A stretch of 64,000 nucleotides of DNA from Chloracidobacterium sp. (GCA_016716305.1 JADJWP010000002.1:2664501-2728500); one strand, 5' to 3'; counted from the stretch's first letter, positions 42,477 through 52,468 are shown. The notes: generated by a model from the sequence alone, not told the origin. Program-made: numbers and translations.

Positions 42477-44477
42477 ATGTTTCCCCGAAACAAGAGATCG
42501 CTTCCGCTTTTTTTGGCCTTGCTATTCATTTCAGCCGCGCTTCCGGTGTCGGCTTTCGACGACGAGATACCCGAGGTGACCGATAGGGTCGCCCGGATAA
42601 GCTTTATCGCCGGCGACGTGCAGATCCGGCGGGCTGACACCGATGAATGGGAACAGGCAGTGTTGAATCTCCCGATCGTCGAGGGAGACGAGGTGGCGAC
42701 GTCGGCCAACGGACGCTTTGAGATACAGTTTACGCCTAGCAAGCACATCCGCGTTTCAGAGAATGCTCTGGTAAAGATCGCAGTGCTCAGGGATGAAGGT
42801 ATAGCGGTCAGCGCGTCGCAAGGCAGCGTGAGCGTGCGTCTCATTGATTTTGATCCGGAACTCGGATATTTTGAGGTCGATGCGCCGCGAACGACCGTTG
42901 CAGTTCTGCGGTCAGGAAAATACCGCATCGATGCGGGCCAGCCGGATGAGAGCGAGATCGGCGTGGCTGTAGGTGACGAGGGAGAGGCACGCATATATTC
43001 GAGCACATCGGGCTTCACACTTAGAAGCGGGCGTAGCGCTCGTGTTCAGATCGACGGAGCATTTGCCGGTGATTGGGAAACGACCTTCGCTGCCGCGATC
43101 GGGGACGACTTTGATCTTTGGGTCCGGGATCGTGAGGACCTGATCGCAAAACGGCTTCGCGAAGCGCATTACGACCGCTACTACGATCGAGAGATATACG
43201 GTGCGGAAGAACTGAATGATAACGGCGACTGGGTATACACCCGTGAGTATGGATACGTTTGGCGGCCTTTTCGAACGTCGATAAGCTCATATTCCGATTG
43301 GTCGCCGTATCGGTATGGCCACTGGCGATGGGTCGCACCTTTCGGATGGACCTGGATCAACGACGAGCCATGGGGTTGGGCGACCTACCATTATGGTCGA
43401 TGGATATGGCATAACGGCTACTGGCATTGGTCGCCATACGGATATTACAGGCATTCGAGAAGCTGGTGGCGTCCGGCTCTAGTGGTGATAACGATCTACA
43501 GCAACAACGTCTGTTGGTATCCGCTGCCCTATCACTACGGATATTACAACTACAATCGACACTACAATTCGCGGAATCCCCGTTCACGACGCGACGACAA
43601 AGGGCCTGGCCGGACGATCGTCAACAGCCCAAATACGCCGATACCGACACCGACCCCGCAGACCCCCGGACCGGTCATTACGAACGAGCAGCGGACGGCC
43701 CGAAAGTTGACGCCGCCGCTCCAAACTGTTCCGCCGACCGGGGTGGTTACGGTTCCGGCATCAGAATTCGGACGCGGAAAGGCAGACCTTAGGCGGCCGC
43801 CGCTTTCGACCGCTCGAGCGGTCCTTTCGAAAGCGCCGAATGAAGGCGAGACACCGCCGATCCTGCCGATATATCGCGAGATAGAGTCAAAGATCAGCCG
43901 CGAGATCAGGACCGAAAAGCCTGCTGCGGCCAAGGTCGGAACACGCGGGCTAACCGGTGCCTCGACCCGAACCCCTGACGAACCGCTCGACAGACAGCTT
44001 AGAACAACGCGGATGCTGGGCAATCGGCCACCGCTTCAGAATGACCCGTTGCCTCAGCCAACAGGTCCGACCACGACGCGTTCAACCGAGCCGCGCAGGA
44101 CCGGCGCGGTCGAACGAACGGTGCGCAGTTCCGAACCTAAAGAGCCGGTTGTCGAGACGCCAGGAGCGGATCCACCGGTTAGGACGACGACGCGTAGCAG
44201 TGAGCCAAAAAGCTACACCCCTGAGCGTTCGACACCGCGGCCGATAGTAACAATGCCTCAGCAGCAGCCGAGACGCGAAGAGCAGCCGAGGAACGATCCG
44301 TCGCCTCGCGAGACCCCGCGTTACGAGCCGCCGCCAAGGTCCGAACCTACACGTCGGCCTGATCCGTCTGAATCGAAACCGCCGCCGCGCTCCGATCCTC
44401 CAAAGCAACGTGATCCGGCACCGAAAAGCGAACCGTCGAAGCCATCGCAAACGGAGCGGAGAACGAAGGATGGATGA
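42477..44477 (+). CDS. FecR / DUF6600 secreted protein
   Basis: 666 aa. Signal peptide (LFLALLFISAALPVSAF), FecR-type beta domain (about 30-190), then a strongly aromatic region of W/Y-rich repeats (GYVWRPFRTSISSYSDWSPY, YGHWRWVAPFGWTWINDEPW, YHYGRWIWHNGYWHWSPYGYY) as in DUF6600, and a Pro/Arg/Ser-rich disordered tail with repeated RSSEPK and PPRSDP units. It probably binds or covers the cell envelope. GGAG lies upstream of the ATG. Confidence 0.8.
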   Translation: MFPRNKRSLPLFLALLFISAALPVSAFDDEIPEVTDRVARISFIAGDVQIRRADTDEWEQAVLNLPIVEGDEVATSANGRFEIQFTPSKHIRVSENALVKIAVLRDEGIAVSASQGSVSVRLIDFDPELGYFEVDAPRTTVAVLRSGKYRIDAGQPDESEIGVAVGDEGEARIYSSTSGFTLRSGRSARVQIDGAFAGDWETTFAAAIGDDFDLWVRDREDLIAKRLREAHYDRYYDREIYGAEELNDNGDWVYTREYGYVWRPFRTSISSYSDWSPYRYGHWRWVAPFGWTWINDEPWGWATYHYGRWIWHNGYWHWSPYGYYRHSRSWWRPALVVITIYSNNVCWYPLPYHYGYYNYNRHYNSRNPRSRRDDKGPGRTIVNSPNTPIPTPTPQTPGPVITNEQRTARKLTPPLQTVPPTGVVTVPASEFGRGKADLRRPPLSTARAVLSKAPNEGETPPILPIYREIESKISREIRTEKPAAAKVGTRGLTGASTRTPDEPLDRQLRTTRMLGNRPPLQNDPLPQPTGPTTTRSTEPRRTGAVERTVRSSEPKEPVVETPGADPPVRTTTRSSEPKSYTPERSTPRPIVTMPQQQPRREEQPRNDPSPRETPRYEPPPRSEPTRRPDPSESKPPPRSDPPKQRDPAPKSEPSKPSQTERRTKDG

Positions 44478-44488
44478 CACTGGAATGC

Positions 44489-44514
44489 AAAAAGGGCGGC
44501 TGCAGGCCGCCCTT
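44489..44514 (-). terminator. Terminator between convergent FecR and M16 genes
   Basis: A perfect 9-bp stem, AAGGGCGGC / GCCGCCCTT, with a 5-base loop (44492-44514). On the minus strand it is followed by a run of five T residues, so it terminates the M16 operon; it also lies just after the convergent FecR gene. Confidence 0.75.
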
Positions 44515-44552
44515 CATCGTTAAAGATCAGATCGAAGCCACTGGAGCAATGG

Positions 44553-45896
44553 CTACTGTGATGTGCCCTTGAATATCTTTTCGTCTATCGCCTGCGGGTT
44601 GCCGATCACGACAAAGCGGACATTCTTCATATATTTATTGGCGACCGCTTGAACGTCCTTTGCGGTCACTTCGCGTATCTTGTTGAGGAACTCGAAGGAG
44701 TTTCGCCACCCGCCGCCGATAAGCTCATAACGGGCGAGCTCGGCAACCTGAGCAGAGTTCGTCTCCTGTGCGACATAGTAATTCGTAAGGAACTGGCCTG
44801 CCATCCCCGCGATCATCTGATCGTTCAGCGAACGGGTTTTCAGGTCATTGACCTGCGCAAGCATCACCTGGACAGATTGATTTGCATCGACAGATGTCAC
44901 GTAGATCGTTCCCGTATTCGCACCGAAATTATTTAGCTCGGCATTCGGAGCATATGAAAGCTGACGCTTGACTCGAACCTCTTCGTAGACCAACTGCTGA
45001 AGGATAGTAGTCGCCACGCGCATCGCGAAATAGTCGGGGTTATTTAGAGAAGGCGCCGCAAACGTTCCCTGGACGTAATTGGTCGGAATGTTCCGTGTTG
45101 TGACGTCGACCGTCGGTCTTGAGAAATCCAGGGGCGGCAGCGGGGCCTCTTTGTAATTGCCCCGGGGCAATTTACCGAAGGATTGTGTTACCTTCGCCTT
45201 CAATTGCTCGGCATCTATGTCCCCAACAACAACAAGCAGGAGCCGTGACGTCTGCATCAACGATCGGTGATAATTTCGAAGGTCGGCCGCCGTAAAGGCT
45301 GACACGTTCTTGATCGTGCCATTCGGGTTCAATGCATACGGATGACCGGCATAGATCGAGCGTTCCTGCGCCGCCTGAAGCGCGGCATCCGGACTTGTTT
45401 CAGCTTCGCGAAGGCCGGCGATCAACTGCTGCCGTATCCGTTCGACGTCATCTGCGGCGAAAGCCGGATCGATGGCGACGTCGGCAAACAACTCCCACAT
45501 TCGGTCGAAATTCTCGCGTGTCGAGACGAATGCGATCGAGCTATAGTCACGCGATGAACCCGCTCCGATCGAACTTCCGGTCGAAGCGATCTGGCGTCTG
45601 ACCTGTTGGCGGTTGAATTTCTTGCCGGCCTCGGTCGCGACACTCAAGGCAAAATTCTCGATACCGGCGTTGGCTTCGGTGTAGTTTCGAACACCTCCGC
45701 GGACGAAAAGCCCGGCGGCGAAGGTCGGTGCCGAGGCTCGCCGTTTGACGAGGACCTTCATGCCATTCACCTCGAACTCGGTCACAAGCGACGCCTGCTG
45801 AGCGACGTTATCTATCTTGCCGGTCTGCGCGGCGGCCGCCGCAGTAAGCACAAAGCTCAGTACAAGAATGGTTATAGTGCGTTTTGCGATAATCAT
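44553..45896 (-). CDS. M16 peptidase-like subunit without zinc motif
   Basis: 447 aa, signal peptide (LVLSFVLTAAAAAQ). M16 fold with GGVRNYTEANAGIENFAL at the position where active members have HxxEH, so zinc-binding histidines are absent. The C-terminal half has the typical LVYEEVRVKRQLSYAPNAEL. It follows the zinc-binding M16 gene on the same strand, and the two likely form a heterodimeric periplasmic protease like other paired M16B proteins. The ATG at 45896 is preferred over an upstream TTG at 45965 because it begins the signal peptide. Confidence 0.85.
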   Translation of the reverse strand: MIIAKRTITILVLSFVLTAAAAAQTGKIDNVAQQASLVTEFEVNGMKVLVKRRASAPTFAAGLFVRGGVRNYTEANAGIENFALSVATEAGKKFNRQQVRRQIASTGSSIGAGSSRDYSSIAFVSTRENFDRMWELFADVAIDPAFAADDVERIRQQLIAGLREAETSPDAALQAAQERSIYAGHPYALNPNGTIKNVSAFTAADLRNYHRSLMQTSRLLLVVVGDIDAEQLKAKVTQSFGKLPRGNYKEAPLPPLDFSRPTVDVTTRNIPTNYVQGTFAAPSLNNPDYFAMRVATTILQQLVYEEVRVKRQLSYAPNAELNNFGANTGTIYVTSVDANQSVQVMLAQVNDLKTRSLNDQMIAGMAGQFLTNYYVAQETNSAQVAELARYELIGGGWRNSFEFLNKIREVTAKDVQAVANKYMKNVRFVVIGNPQAIDEKIFKGTSQ

Positions 45897-45972
45897 AAAT
45901 AAACTGTGCGGCATGTCGCTGCTATCCGATGATAAATATTCTGGTGCCGGGAAGATCGTTGCCAATGCCAGA

Positions 45973-47505
45973 TCACTTTGACCCGATCAAGTCGGCTTCG
46001 CCGAGCGCGGCTTTCGATTTTGCCTCGGGCGAGAGCATAGCGATGCCCACACGGTGCTTTCCGGTTATGTAGGTGCTTACGTAACGGTTAATATCAGCAC
46101 GTGAGACCGCACGGAGGTTCTTCTGATAGCCGCGGAAGTATTCGATGCCGGTCGATGACCACCAGAACCCGAGGGTGTGGGCATACTCACTCGATTTCTC
46201 GCGATCGAACAGATCGCTTGCCTCGAGGATCGTCTTCGAATTCTCGAGTTCCTCGTTCGTGAAATAGCCCGGGCTTCCGAACTGGGCGACCTCGGCGTAT
46301 GTAGCGGCAAGGGCAGCTTTAGCTTTTTCAGGCGTGGTGATCAGGAAGATCGTGATCGGGCCGACGTTTCGCTGAGTGTAGTAATTTATCGATGCGGCCG
46401 AAGCGAGGCCGCTATCGACCAAATTTCGCTGAAAACGATGGTCCGGCTGCTGGAGAATATACGAAAAGACGTCGGCCGCGTACGTCGAGGCATCGTCTTT
46501 CCCGATCGAGGGGCCGTGCCAACCTATCTGAATAAAAACGTTCTGTTCAGCGCTTTGGGTTTCTTCGCCGGTATTCTTTTCGATTATAACGGCTTCGCTC
46601 TTTGTAAGCGGAGGATGGTCTACGAGCGGAAACTCCTTAAAAGGGTCGACCGCTCGTTTTTCCCAGCTTCCCATTATTTCCTCCGCCAGGCGGAAGACCT
46701 GATCCGGCTTTACGTCACCGGTTATGATAAGTGCGGCATTGTTCGGGAAATAATAACGCGACTGAATCAGACGCATTTGATCGGTGGTCGCCGCGGCGAC
46801 TGTCTGCCGCGTTCCGCCTGGATTCTTTCGGGTCGGGTATTTGTAAAATAGCTTCTCGTTAGTTGCTTTGAACAGATACGAATACGGATTCGCCTCATTT
46901 CGATCAAGTTCGCCGATCACGACCTGTTTTTCGTTCTCGAATTCCTCCTCGTTGAACCAGGGGTAACGGACCGCATCGTTGATAACCCGTATCGCTGTCG
47001 CGACATACGGGCTTGTTGTAGTGAAAAAGTAGTTGACGACCTCTTCGCGGGTAGAGCCGTTATACGAGATGCCGAGGGTTTCAATGTTCCGCAGATAGCT
47101 CACATCCCCGATCTGCGATTTTAGCCTGATCGGTTCGTTGCATATCGGATTCACGCCGCCTCGCAGAATAAAGGGTTCACATTGCATCAACAGTGTCGCT
47201 TTGTTGGTCTTGAAGAACATATGTTCGTAAAGGTGCGACAGTCCATTGAGTTCAGGCGGTTCGGTGAATGAACCATTTCGGACGGCAAGCTCGACCGTAA
47301 CGATCGGAACGCTGGGATCGGGGAGGACGATGATCTCGAGGCCGTTGCTCAGAGTCTTGTTGACGAAGGGTACGGAATAATCCTGCCTCGATGCGGCTGC
47401 CGGCGTATTCGTAGCCGCAGAGCGTTGGGCAGACCGCGATTGCCCCGAAACAAGGCCGGAAGCGAATAGCGAGAGTAGCAATGTGCTGAAAATTAACTTC
47501 TTCAC
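45973..47505 (-). CDS. M16 zinc metallopeptidase, active subunit
   Basis: 510 aa with a signal peptide and HLYEH at residues 91-95 (inverted HxxEH zinc site). The later acidic ligand region EKQVVIGELDRNE is present. GTG start with GGGAG nine bases upstream. Pairs with the downstream motif-less gene. Confidence 0.9.
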   Translation of the reverse strand: MKKLIFSTLLLSLFASGLVSGQSRSAQRSAATNTPAAASRQDYSVPFVNKTLSNGLEIIVLPDPSVPIVTVELAVRNGSFTEPPELNGLSHLYEHMFFKTNKATLLMQCEPFILRGGVNPICNEPIRLKSQIGDVSYLRNIETLGISYNGSTREEVVNYFFTTTSPYVATAIRVINDAVRYPWFNEEEFENEKQVVIGELDRNEANPYSYLFKATNEKLFYKYPTRKNPGGTRQTVAAATTDQMRLIQSRYYFPNNAALIITGDVKPDQVFRLAEEIMGSWEKRAVDPFKEFPLVDHPPLTKSEAVIIEKNTGEETQSAEQNVFIQIGWHGPSIGKDDASTYAADVFSYILQQPDHRFQRNLVDSGLASAASINYYTQRNVGPITIFLITTPEKAKAALAATYAEVAQFGSPGYFTNEELENSKTILEASDLFDREKSSEYAHTLGFWWSSTGIEYFRGYQKNLRAVSRADINRYVSTYITGKHRVGIAMLSPEAKSKAALGEADLIGSK

Positions 47506-47629
47506 TTAGGATTCTCCCAATGACTAAACGATATTGATAAGCCGTAACGGAGCCCGGCGGCTGGGTCCAGGTCTTGCCCGCGTGTGTAACGGCAGTTAGT
47601 ATTTAATCTAGCATACGGAGATAAAATAT

Positions 47630-47854
47630 ATGGAACGAGATAATTTGATGCACGGAGCACGCACAGCGTTGAATACGATTCCGGAAATACGCGAATGGGC
47701 CGAAAACTATCTAAAGGAAAAGACCCGGGCGGAAATGACCGAGTTGTCAGAAGAAGAGTTCGAAAAATACTGGAAATATCACAAACCCGAGATCATTCAC
47801 GCCGGAGCGGCAGAGGCAATGACCGCATTTCGCGAACGGCAGACCGGCGGATAA
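47630..47854 (+). CDS. Small hypothetical protein
   Basis: 74 aa, charged and helical (EIREWAENYLKEKTRAEMTE, EEFEKYWKYHKPEIIH), no recognised family. GGAG lies about nine bases before the ATG. It is alone between divergent M16 and convergent POT genes and followed by a terminator, which supports its being a real single-gene unit. Confidence 0.55.
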   Translation: MERDNLMHGARTALNTIPEIREWAENYLKEKTRAEMTELSEEEFEKYWKYHKPEIIHAGAAEAMTAFRERQTGG

Positions 47855-47860
47855 ACTAAA

Positions 47861-47898
47861 GAAACGGGAGATAAGTCGATCGTTTTATCTCCCGTTTC
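47861..47898. terminator. Bidirectional terminator
   Basis: Perfect 14-bp stem GAAACGGGAGATAA / TTATCTCCCGTTTC with a 10-base loop, just after the small plus-strand gene and facing the convergent POT gene stop at 47922. Confidence 0.75.
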
Positions 47899-47921
47899 GT
47901 GTTTTGTGAATAAAGGCCTAT

Positions 47922-49592
47922 CTAAACTCCTGGCATCGCCTTTTTCAGAGGTTTCAATAACAATGCGAGTACCACGGCCATGAACAAGGCCATACACCCA
48001 AGGACGATAAAGAACTTCGATTGGTACCAAATACTCCAGTAAATACCGATCATCGTCAGCTTGTTGCCGATCGCCGTAGCTACGAACCAGCCGCCCATCA
48101 TCAACCCTCGCATTCGGATAGGAGCAACTTTAGAAACGAGCGATAGCCCCATCGGTGAAAGCATCAGCTCGCCGAGCGACAGGATGCCGTACGCCAGTAG
48201 AAGCCAGAAAGGCGAGACCTGGAAGAGGTAGGCATGCTTTAAGATCGAATCCTTATACTTCGAACCTTCGCCCGGAGCGACCTTGTCGATCGCAGCGATC
48301 AGTCGGTCACTGCCTTCGGTTTTAACGCCGGTGGCCTTGTCGGTCTCCGGAGAGAATTTGACGTCATCGATCAAATTCTTGCCTTCATCAGTCTTGGCCG
48401 CCATCACTTTTTCGAGCGTTTCGGCGGACATTCCTTCGGCTTTCAGATTGTTGACGACACGTTCGTTTATGCGAAACGATCCGCCCTGCATCTCGGCCGC
48501 TGTGTAGGTCTTGCCTTCACCGAGCGTTGCCGCGTACCAGAGAACGAAGAACGAAAGGCCGGTGAGAAGCATTCCGAACGCCATCTTTGTCGGTGTCGAA
48601 GGCTCTTTGCCGCGTTTATCGAGAAAGCCCCAGAACCAGACGAGCGGGAACGTGAGGATGATGATCCACATCGGATTGATCGCGTTCGAGATCGTTCCGG
48701 TCACATTCCACGCAGTATTGTCGTCGGCCCAATAGGTCAAGGTCGACCCGTTTTGATGAAACACCATCCAGAAAACGATAACGATCAAAAAGATCACGAT
48801 CAGTGCGGCTACTCGCTTCCAATCAGGGACCGTGTCCATCAACGATTGTTTGTTGCGTGCCTTCGCGGCGTCGCCGCCATCATCAACGTGTTCGATCTCG
48901 GCCGGAGTCTCGACGATGCCGGCGGCCCGGTTTGCCCTTGCCGTCTGTCTATCGGCAAGAGCATTCGGATCTTCGACAATGTTCTTGAACTTCCAGAGGA
49001 TCGCGACCGAGATGACCATTCCGAACGCTGCGACCGCAAATGCCGCGTGGAAGCCGAAGTATGCCCTAACGACTTCCATTACGATCGGAGCAAGCATCGC
49101 ACCGACGTTTATCCCCATGTAAAAGATATTGTAGGCACGGTCCTTGAGGTGGCTGCCTTCCGGATAAAGGTTGCCGACCATCGTCGAAACGTTCGGCTTG
49201 AAGAAGCCGTTACCGATAACTAGGCACGTTAACGCGAGGTATACTGCCCAGACGGCAGGAATCGACAACAGGCCATGGCCTGCCATGAAGAAAAACCCGC
49301 CGATCATCACGGCTTTGCGATAGCCCGTGAACCGGTCGGCGATAAATCCGCCGATCAGCGGGCTGGCATAGACGAACATCAAATAGTTGGCGTAGAGTGA
49401 CGTTGCCTCGGACGCGGTCCAGCCAAACCCCTCGGTCGGATCACGAAGATATAGCGTGAACAATGCCAGCATCGAATAGAAGCTGAAACGTTCCCACATT
49501 TCGGTTCCGAAAAGTGCATACAATCCGGGAGGATGTTTGTCGTGTCCGGCCGCATCTGATGCGGCATTAAACGTCGCTGCATTTGAGCTCAT
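47922..49592 (-). CDS. POT/PTR family peptide transporter
   Basis: Proton-coupled di/tripeptide uptake (POT, MFS). 556 aa with about 12 to 14 helices. PGLYALFGTEMWERFSFYSM and GNGFFKPNVSTMVG are family signatures. A large extra hydrophilic region in the middle (AEMQGGSFRINERVV through VAPGEGSKYK) is an insertion seen in bacterial long POT forms. ATG at 49592 has GAGGA upstream; the longer ORF is unsupported. Confidence 0.93.
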   Translation of the reverse strand: MSSNAATFNAASDAAGHDKHPPGLYALFGTEMWERFSFYSMLALFTLYLRDPTEGFGWTASEATSLYANYLMFVYASPLIGGFIADRFTGYRKAVMIGGFFFMAGHGLLSIPAVWAVYLALTCLVIGNGFFKPNVSTMVGNLYPEGSHLKDRAYNIFYMGINVGAMLAPIVMEVVRAYFGFHAAFAVAAFGMVISVAILWKFKNIVEDPNALADRQTARANRAAGIVETPAEIEHVDDGGDAAKARNKQSLMDTVPDWKRVAALIVIFLIVIVFWMVFHQNGSTLTYWADDNTAWNVTGTISNAINPMWIIILTFPLVWFWGFLDKRGKEPSTPTKMAFGMLLTGLSFFVLWYAATLGEGKTYTAAEMQGGSFRINERVVNNLKAEGMSAETLEKVMAAKTDEGKNLIDDVKFSPETDKATGVKTEGSDRLIAAIDKVAPGEGSKYKDSILKHAYLFQVSPFWLLLAYGILSLGELMLSPMGLSLVSKVAPIRMRGLMMGGWFVATAIGNKLTMIGIYWSIWYQSKFFIVLGCMALFMAVVLALLLKPLKKAMPGV

Positions 49593-49681
49593 CAATTTTC
49601 CTCGTGTTTTGTTTGAATTTTGAAGAGAGTCAGGCAAAAATATAGCAGATAAATCGGGCAACTTAAAGGAATTCGTTTGCA

Positions 49682-50143
49682 ATGACCTCCATTTTCCTTC
49701 CACGTTTGCTTATTGTTCTCTTGATCGTCGCGCCGAATTTGTTGGCGCAAGCGTCGACTCGAGCCGTTCCGGCGTCGGAGGTCAACGGCACGTTTAGATC
49801 GTATTTCAAGGGAAGGTTCAAAGATTCTGCAAACGAGATCAAGATCCTTACACTCGGCAAAGGACGGCTGAAAGTGTCGTTCGATCTCGTTTATCCTTAT
49901 ATTGACGGCAACGGCGGGCTTTCGGCTAATATAGGTCAGATCGATGGATTTGCGACGATCAGCGGAAACACCGCCGTATTTGCCTCGGACGAGTTTGGCC
50001 GATGCCGGATCAACATAAGATTCGTTCGAACCGGAACGATCGAGGTTTTTGATGTCGATTCCGGTTCAGCCTGCGGTTTCGGATTCAACGTCACGGCAAG
50101 CGGCACATACAAGCGTGTCAGCAAGCTAAAGCCAAAATTCTAA
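49682..50143 (+). CDS. Secreted hypothetical protein
   Basis: 153 aa, signal peptide (LLIVLLIVAPNLLAQA) and a compact beta-rich domain (EVNGTFRSYF, RLKVSFDLVYPYI, GFATISGNTAVF), with a single C-C pair (GRCRINI, SACGFGF) that could form a disulfide. No family recognised. Confidence 0.65.
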   Translation: MTSIFLPRLLIVLLIVAPNLLAQASTRAVPASEVNGTFRSYFKGRFKDSANEIKILTLGKGRLKVSFDLVYPYIDGNGGLSANIGQIDGFATISGNTAVFASDEFGRCRINIRFVRTGTIEVFDVDSGSACGFGFNVTASGTYKRVSKLKPKF

Positions 50144-50179
50144 CGTTCAACACCAGAAAAGGACTTAAGGAAAAACAAA

Positions 50180-50890
50180 ATGGTAGAGGGATATCGATCC
50201 GCAAGGAATCTTTCATATTTTGCGATCGGAGGATTGGCCCTGATCGCGGTAACGGATCTCATTTCGGTTGGGCTAAGCGTCGGTCAGATGGTGAATCCTG
50301 CGATGTCGGTCAACCTTGACGAACCCGTTGACTTGTCGCTTTGGATGATGCTTCAGAGTTTTGTTATTTTGCTCCGTTTTCCGTTTTATGTCGCGACGGT
50401 CGTTTTGTTCCTGGTTTGGATGTACAGGGCGCATAAGAACCTTGAGTTCCTTCGTCCGACCGATCTGCGATTTACGCCGGGTTGGGCCGTTGGTTGGTGG
50501 TTCATTCCCTTTGCGAATCTCGTTAAACCGTTCCAGGCGATGCGTGAGATCTGGTGCGAGAGTGACCCAGAAGTTGCCGACGAACCTGCGTTCCTTTCTG
50601 CAAGTCTGCACAGTGCACCGGCATTTATGGGCTTTTGGTGGGCTTTTTGGATCACTTCGAACATAGCTTCGAATGTGACGGGAAATCTATTCGATCCTGA
50701 AAACATGGACCGGGTCCAGTTAACGGGAATGATGTTCCTTGCCACTGGCATTCTTTCGATGGTTGCCGCTGCGCTAGCTATAATGGTGGTTCGCGACACC
50801 ACGAACCGGCAGGAACAGCGGTTTGCAAAGATCGGAGCATCGACCGTGAGCGCGCCGCCCCCGCCGCCGACGTTCGGCGGCATCACCTAG
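50180..50890 (+). CDS. DUF4328 membrane protein
   Basis: 236 aa, about five to six membrane segments. FTPGWAVGWWFIPFANLVKP and FQAMREIWCES are the DUF4328 signature. AAGGA lies nine bases before the ATG. Function unknown. Confidence 0.85.
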   Translation: MVEGYRSARNLSYFAIGGLALIAVTDLISVGLSVGQMVNPAMSVNLDEPVDLSLWMMLQSFVILLRFPFYVATVVLFLVWMYRAHKNLEFLRPTDLRFTPGWAVGWWFIPFANLVKPFQAMREIWCESDPEVADEPAFLSASLHSAPAFMGFWWAFWITSNIASNVTGNLFDPENMDRVQLTGMMFLATGILSMVAAALAIMVVRDTTNRQEQRFAKIGASTVSAPPPPPTFGGIT

Positions 50891-50956
50891 TTTCGAGAAG
50901 TCGGATGATGCAACATTTGCGCGGTCTAATGGTTTGATTTACACTTCTAACTTCAT

Positions 50957-51029
50957 GCCCTTGTAGCTCAACGGTTAGAGCAGCAGACTCATAATCTGTT
51001 GGCTGTAGGTTCGAATCCTACCGAGGGCA
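50957..51029 (+). tRNA. tRNA with CAT anticodon (Met elongator or Ile2)
   Basis: 73-nt cloverleaf: acceptor GCCCTTG/CGAGGGC with discriminator A, D stem GCTC/GAGC, anticodon stem GCAGA/TCTGT with loop CTCATAA, T stem GTAGG/CCTAC with TTCGAAT. The anticodon is CAT. The GC-rich acceptor beginning GCCC resembles bacterial Ile2 (lysidine) tRNAs as much as elongator Met. CCA is not encoded. Confidence 0.9.
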
Positions 51030-51102
51030 TGCCATTTTCTACTTCATCGACAGCCCCCATTTAGCCCGATGTCCGTCATCAAACAATAGCGGAGAACCTT
51101 AG

Positions 51103-52326
51103 TTGCGAACGATATTGAAATCCGGAAAGCTCGCTGATGTCTTTTACGACATTCGCGGCCCAGTCCTCGACCTCGCTCAGCGAATGGAGGAAGAGGGCCA
51201 GCACATCATCAAACTGAATATCGGCAACCTTGCGGCTTTCGGTTTTGATCCGCCGGACGAAATAGTCCAGGATATGATCCGAAATTTGCCGGCGGCGGCG
51301 GGTTATACGGATAGCAAAGGGCTTTTTGCTCCACGAAAGTCAGTCGTTCATTATTCTCAACAGAAACATATCGCCGACGTAAGTGTGGATGACGTATACC
51401 TTGGAAACGGTGCGTCCGAGCTCATCACGATGTCGCTTAACGCTCTTCTTGATGCGGGCGACGAAGTGCTGGTGCCCGCGCCCGATTATCCGCTCTGGAC
51501 CGGATCGGTCTCGTTGGCCGGCGGCCGTCCCGTTCACTATCTTTGCGACGAATCGAACGAATGGCTTCCTGATCTCGTGGATATCGAATCGAAGATTACG
51601 GCACGCACCCGCGGAATTGTCGTGATAAATCCGAACAATCCGACAGGCGCTCTTTACTCGGTCGAAACTCTTCAGGCGATCGTTGATATTGCACGCGAAC
51701 GACATCTCGTCGTGTTCGCCGACGAGATCTATGATAAAACGCTCTACGACGGCAATTCCCACACGAGCATTGCTTCTTTGGCGAGCGACGTGCTGTTTTT
51801 GACGTTCAACGGTTTGAGCAAAAATTACCGTTCGTGTGGATATCGCGCGGGCTGGATGATCGTTTCGGGCCGCAGATCGACCGCTGCCGACTATATCGAA
51901 GGGCTGAATATGCTCTCGTCAATGCGTTTGTGTTCAAACACTCCAGGACAGTTGGCGATACAGACGGCTCTCGGCGGCTATCAAAGCATCGATGATCTCG
52001 TGGCTCCGGGCGGACGATTGTATCGGCAGCGTGACCGCGCATACGAACTGTTGACGAAGATTCCCGGCGTTTCGGTCGTCAAGCCAAAGGCTGCCCTTTA
52101 CATGTTTCCGCGTCTCGACCCTGAAATGTATCCGATCGATGACGATCAGCAATTCGCATGTCAACTGCTTGCCGAAGAAAAGGTGCTGATCGTTCAAGGG
52201 ACCGGTTTTAACTGGCCTGGCAACGACCATTTTCGCCTCGTTTTTCTGCCGAACGTCGACGACCTGCACGAGGCCATCGGCCGCATCGCGCGTTTTCTCG
52301 AACGCTACCGCTCACGCAAAAATTGA
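51103..52326 (+). CDS. alaA: AlaA-type PLP aminotransferase
   Basis: 407 aa, fold type I transaminase. The start KSGKLADVFYDIRGPVLD and LNIGNLAAFGFDPPDEIV closely match glutamate-pyruvate aminotransferase AlaA. INPNNPTGALYS at 176-182 and PLP lysine K240 in FNGLSKNYRSCGYRAGWM. TTG start with GGAG eight bases upstream. Substrate (alanine/glutamate) is inferred from the family. Confidence 0.88.
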   Translation: MRTILKSGKLADVFYDIRGPVLDLAQRMEEEGQHIIKLNIGNLAAFGFDPPDEIVQDMIRNLPAAAGYTDSKGLFAPRKSVVHYSQQKHIADVSVDDVYLGNGASELITMSLNALLDAGDEVLVPAPDYPLWTGSVSLAGGRPVHYLCDESNEWLPDLVDIESKITARTRGIVVINPNNPTGALYSVETLQAIVDIARERHLVVFADEIYDKTLYDGNSHTSIASLASDVLFLTFNGLSKNYRSCGYRAGWMIVSGRRSTAADYIEGLNMLSSMRLCSNTPGQLAIQTALGGYQSIDDLVAPGGRLYRQRDRAYELLTKIPGVSVVKPKAALYMFPRLDPEMYPIDDDQQFACQLLAEEKVLIVQGTGFNWPGNDHFRLVFLPNVDDLHEAIGRIARFLERYRSRKN

Positions 52327-52348
52327 GATCGGGATCAGGAATAGATGG

Positions 52349-52420
52349 TAGCGCCTAGGGGAATCGAACCCCTCTTTCAAGAATGAGAATCTTGCGTCCT
52401 AACCGATAGACGAAGGCGCC
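52349..52420 (-). tRNA. tRNA-Glu (CTC)
   Basis: 72-nt cloverleaf on the minus strand: acceptor GGCGCCT/AGGCGCT (first pair G-T), anticodon stem CAAGA/TCTTG, loop TTCTCAT giving anticodon CTC, T arm GAGGGGTTCGATTCCCCT. Discriminator A; no encoded CCA. Confidence 0.92.
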
Positions 52421-52468
52421 ATTTACCGGGAGAGCTTGATTTTCGCCCAGAATCAGGCGGAATGCAAG

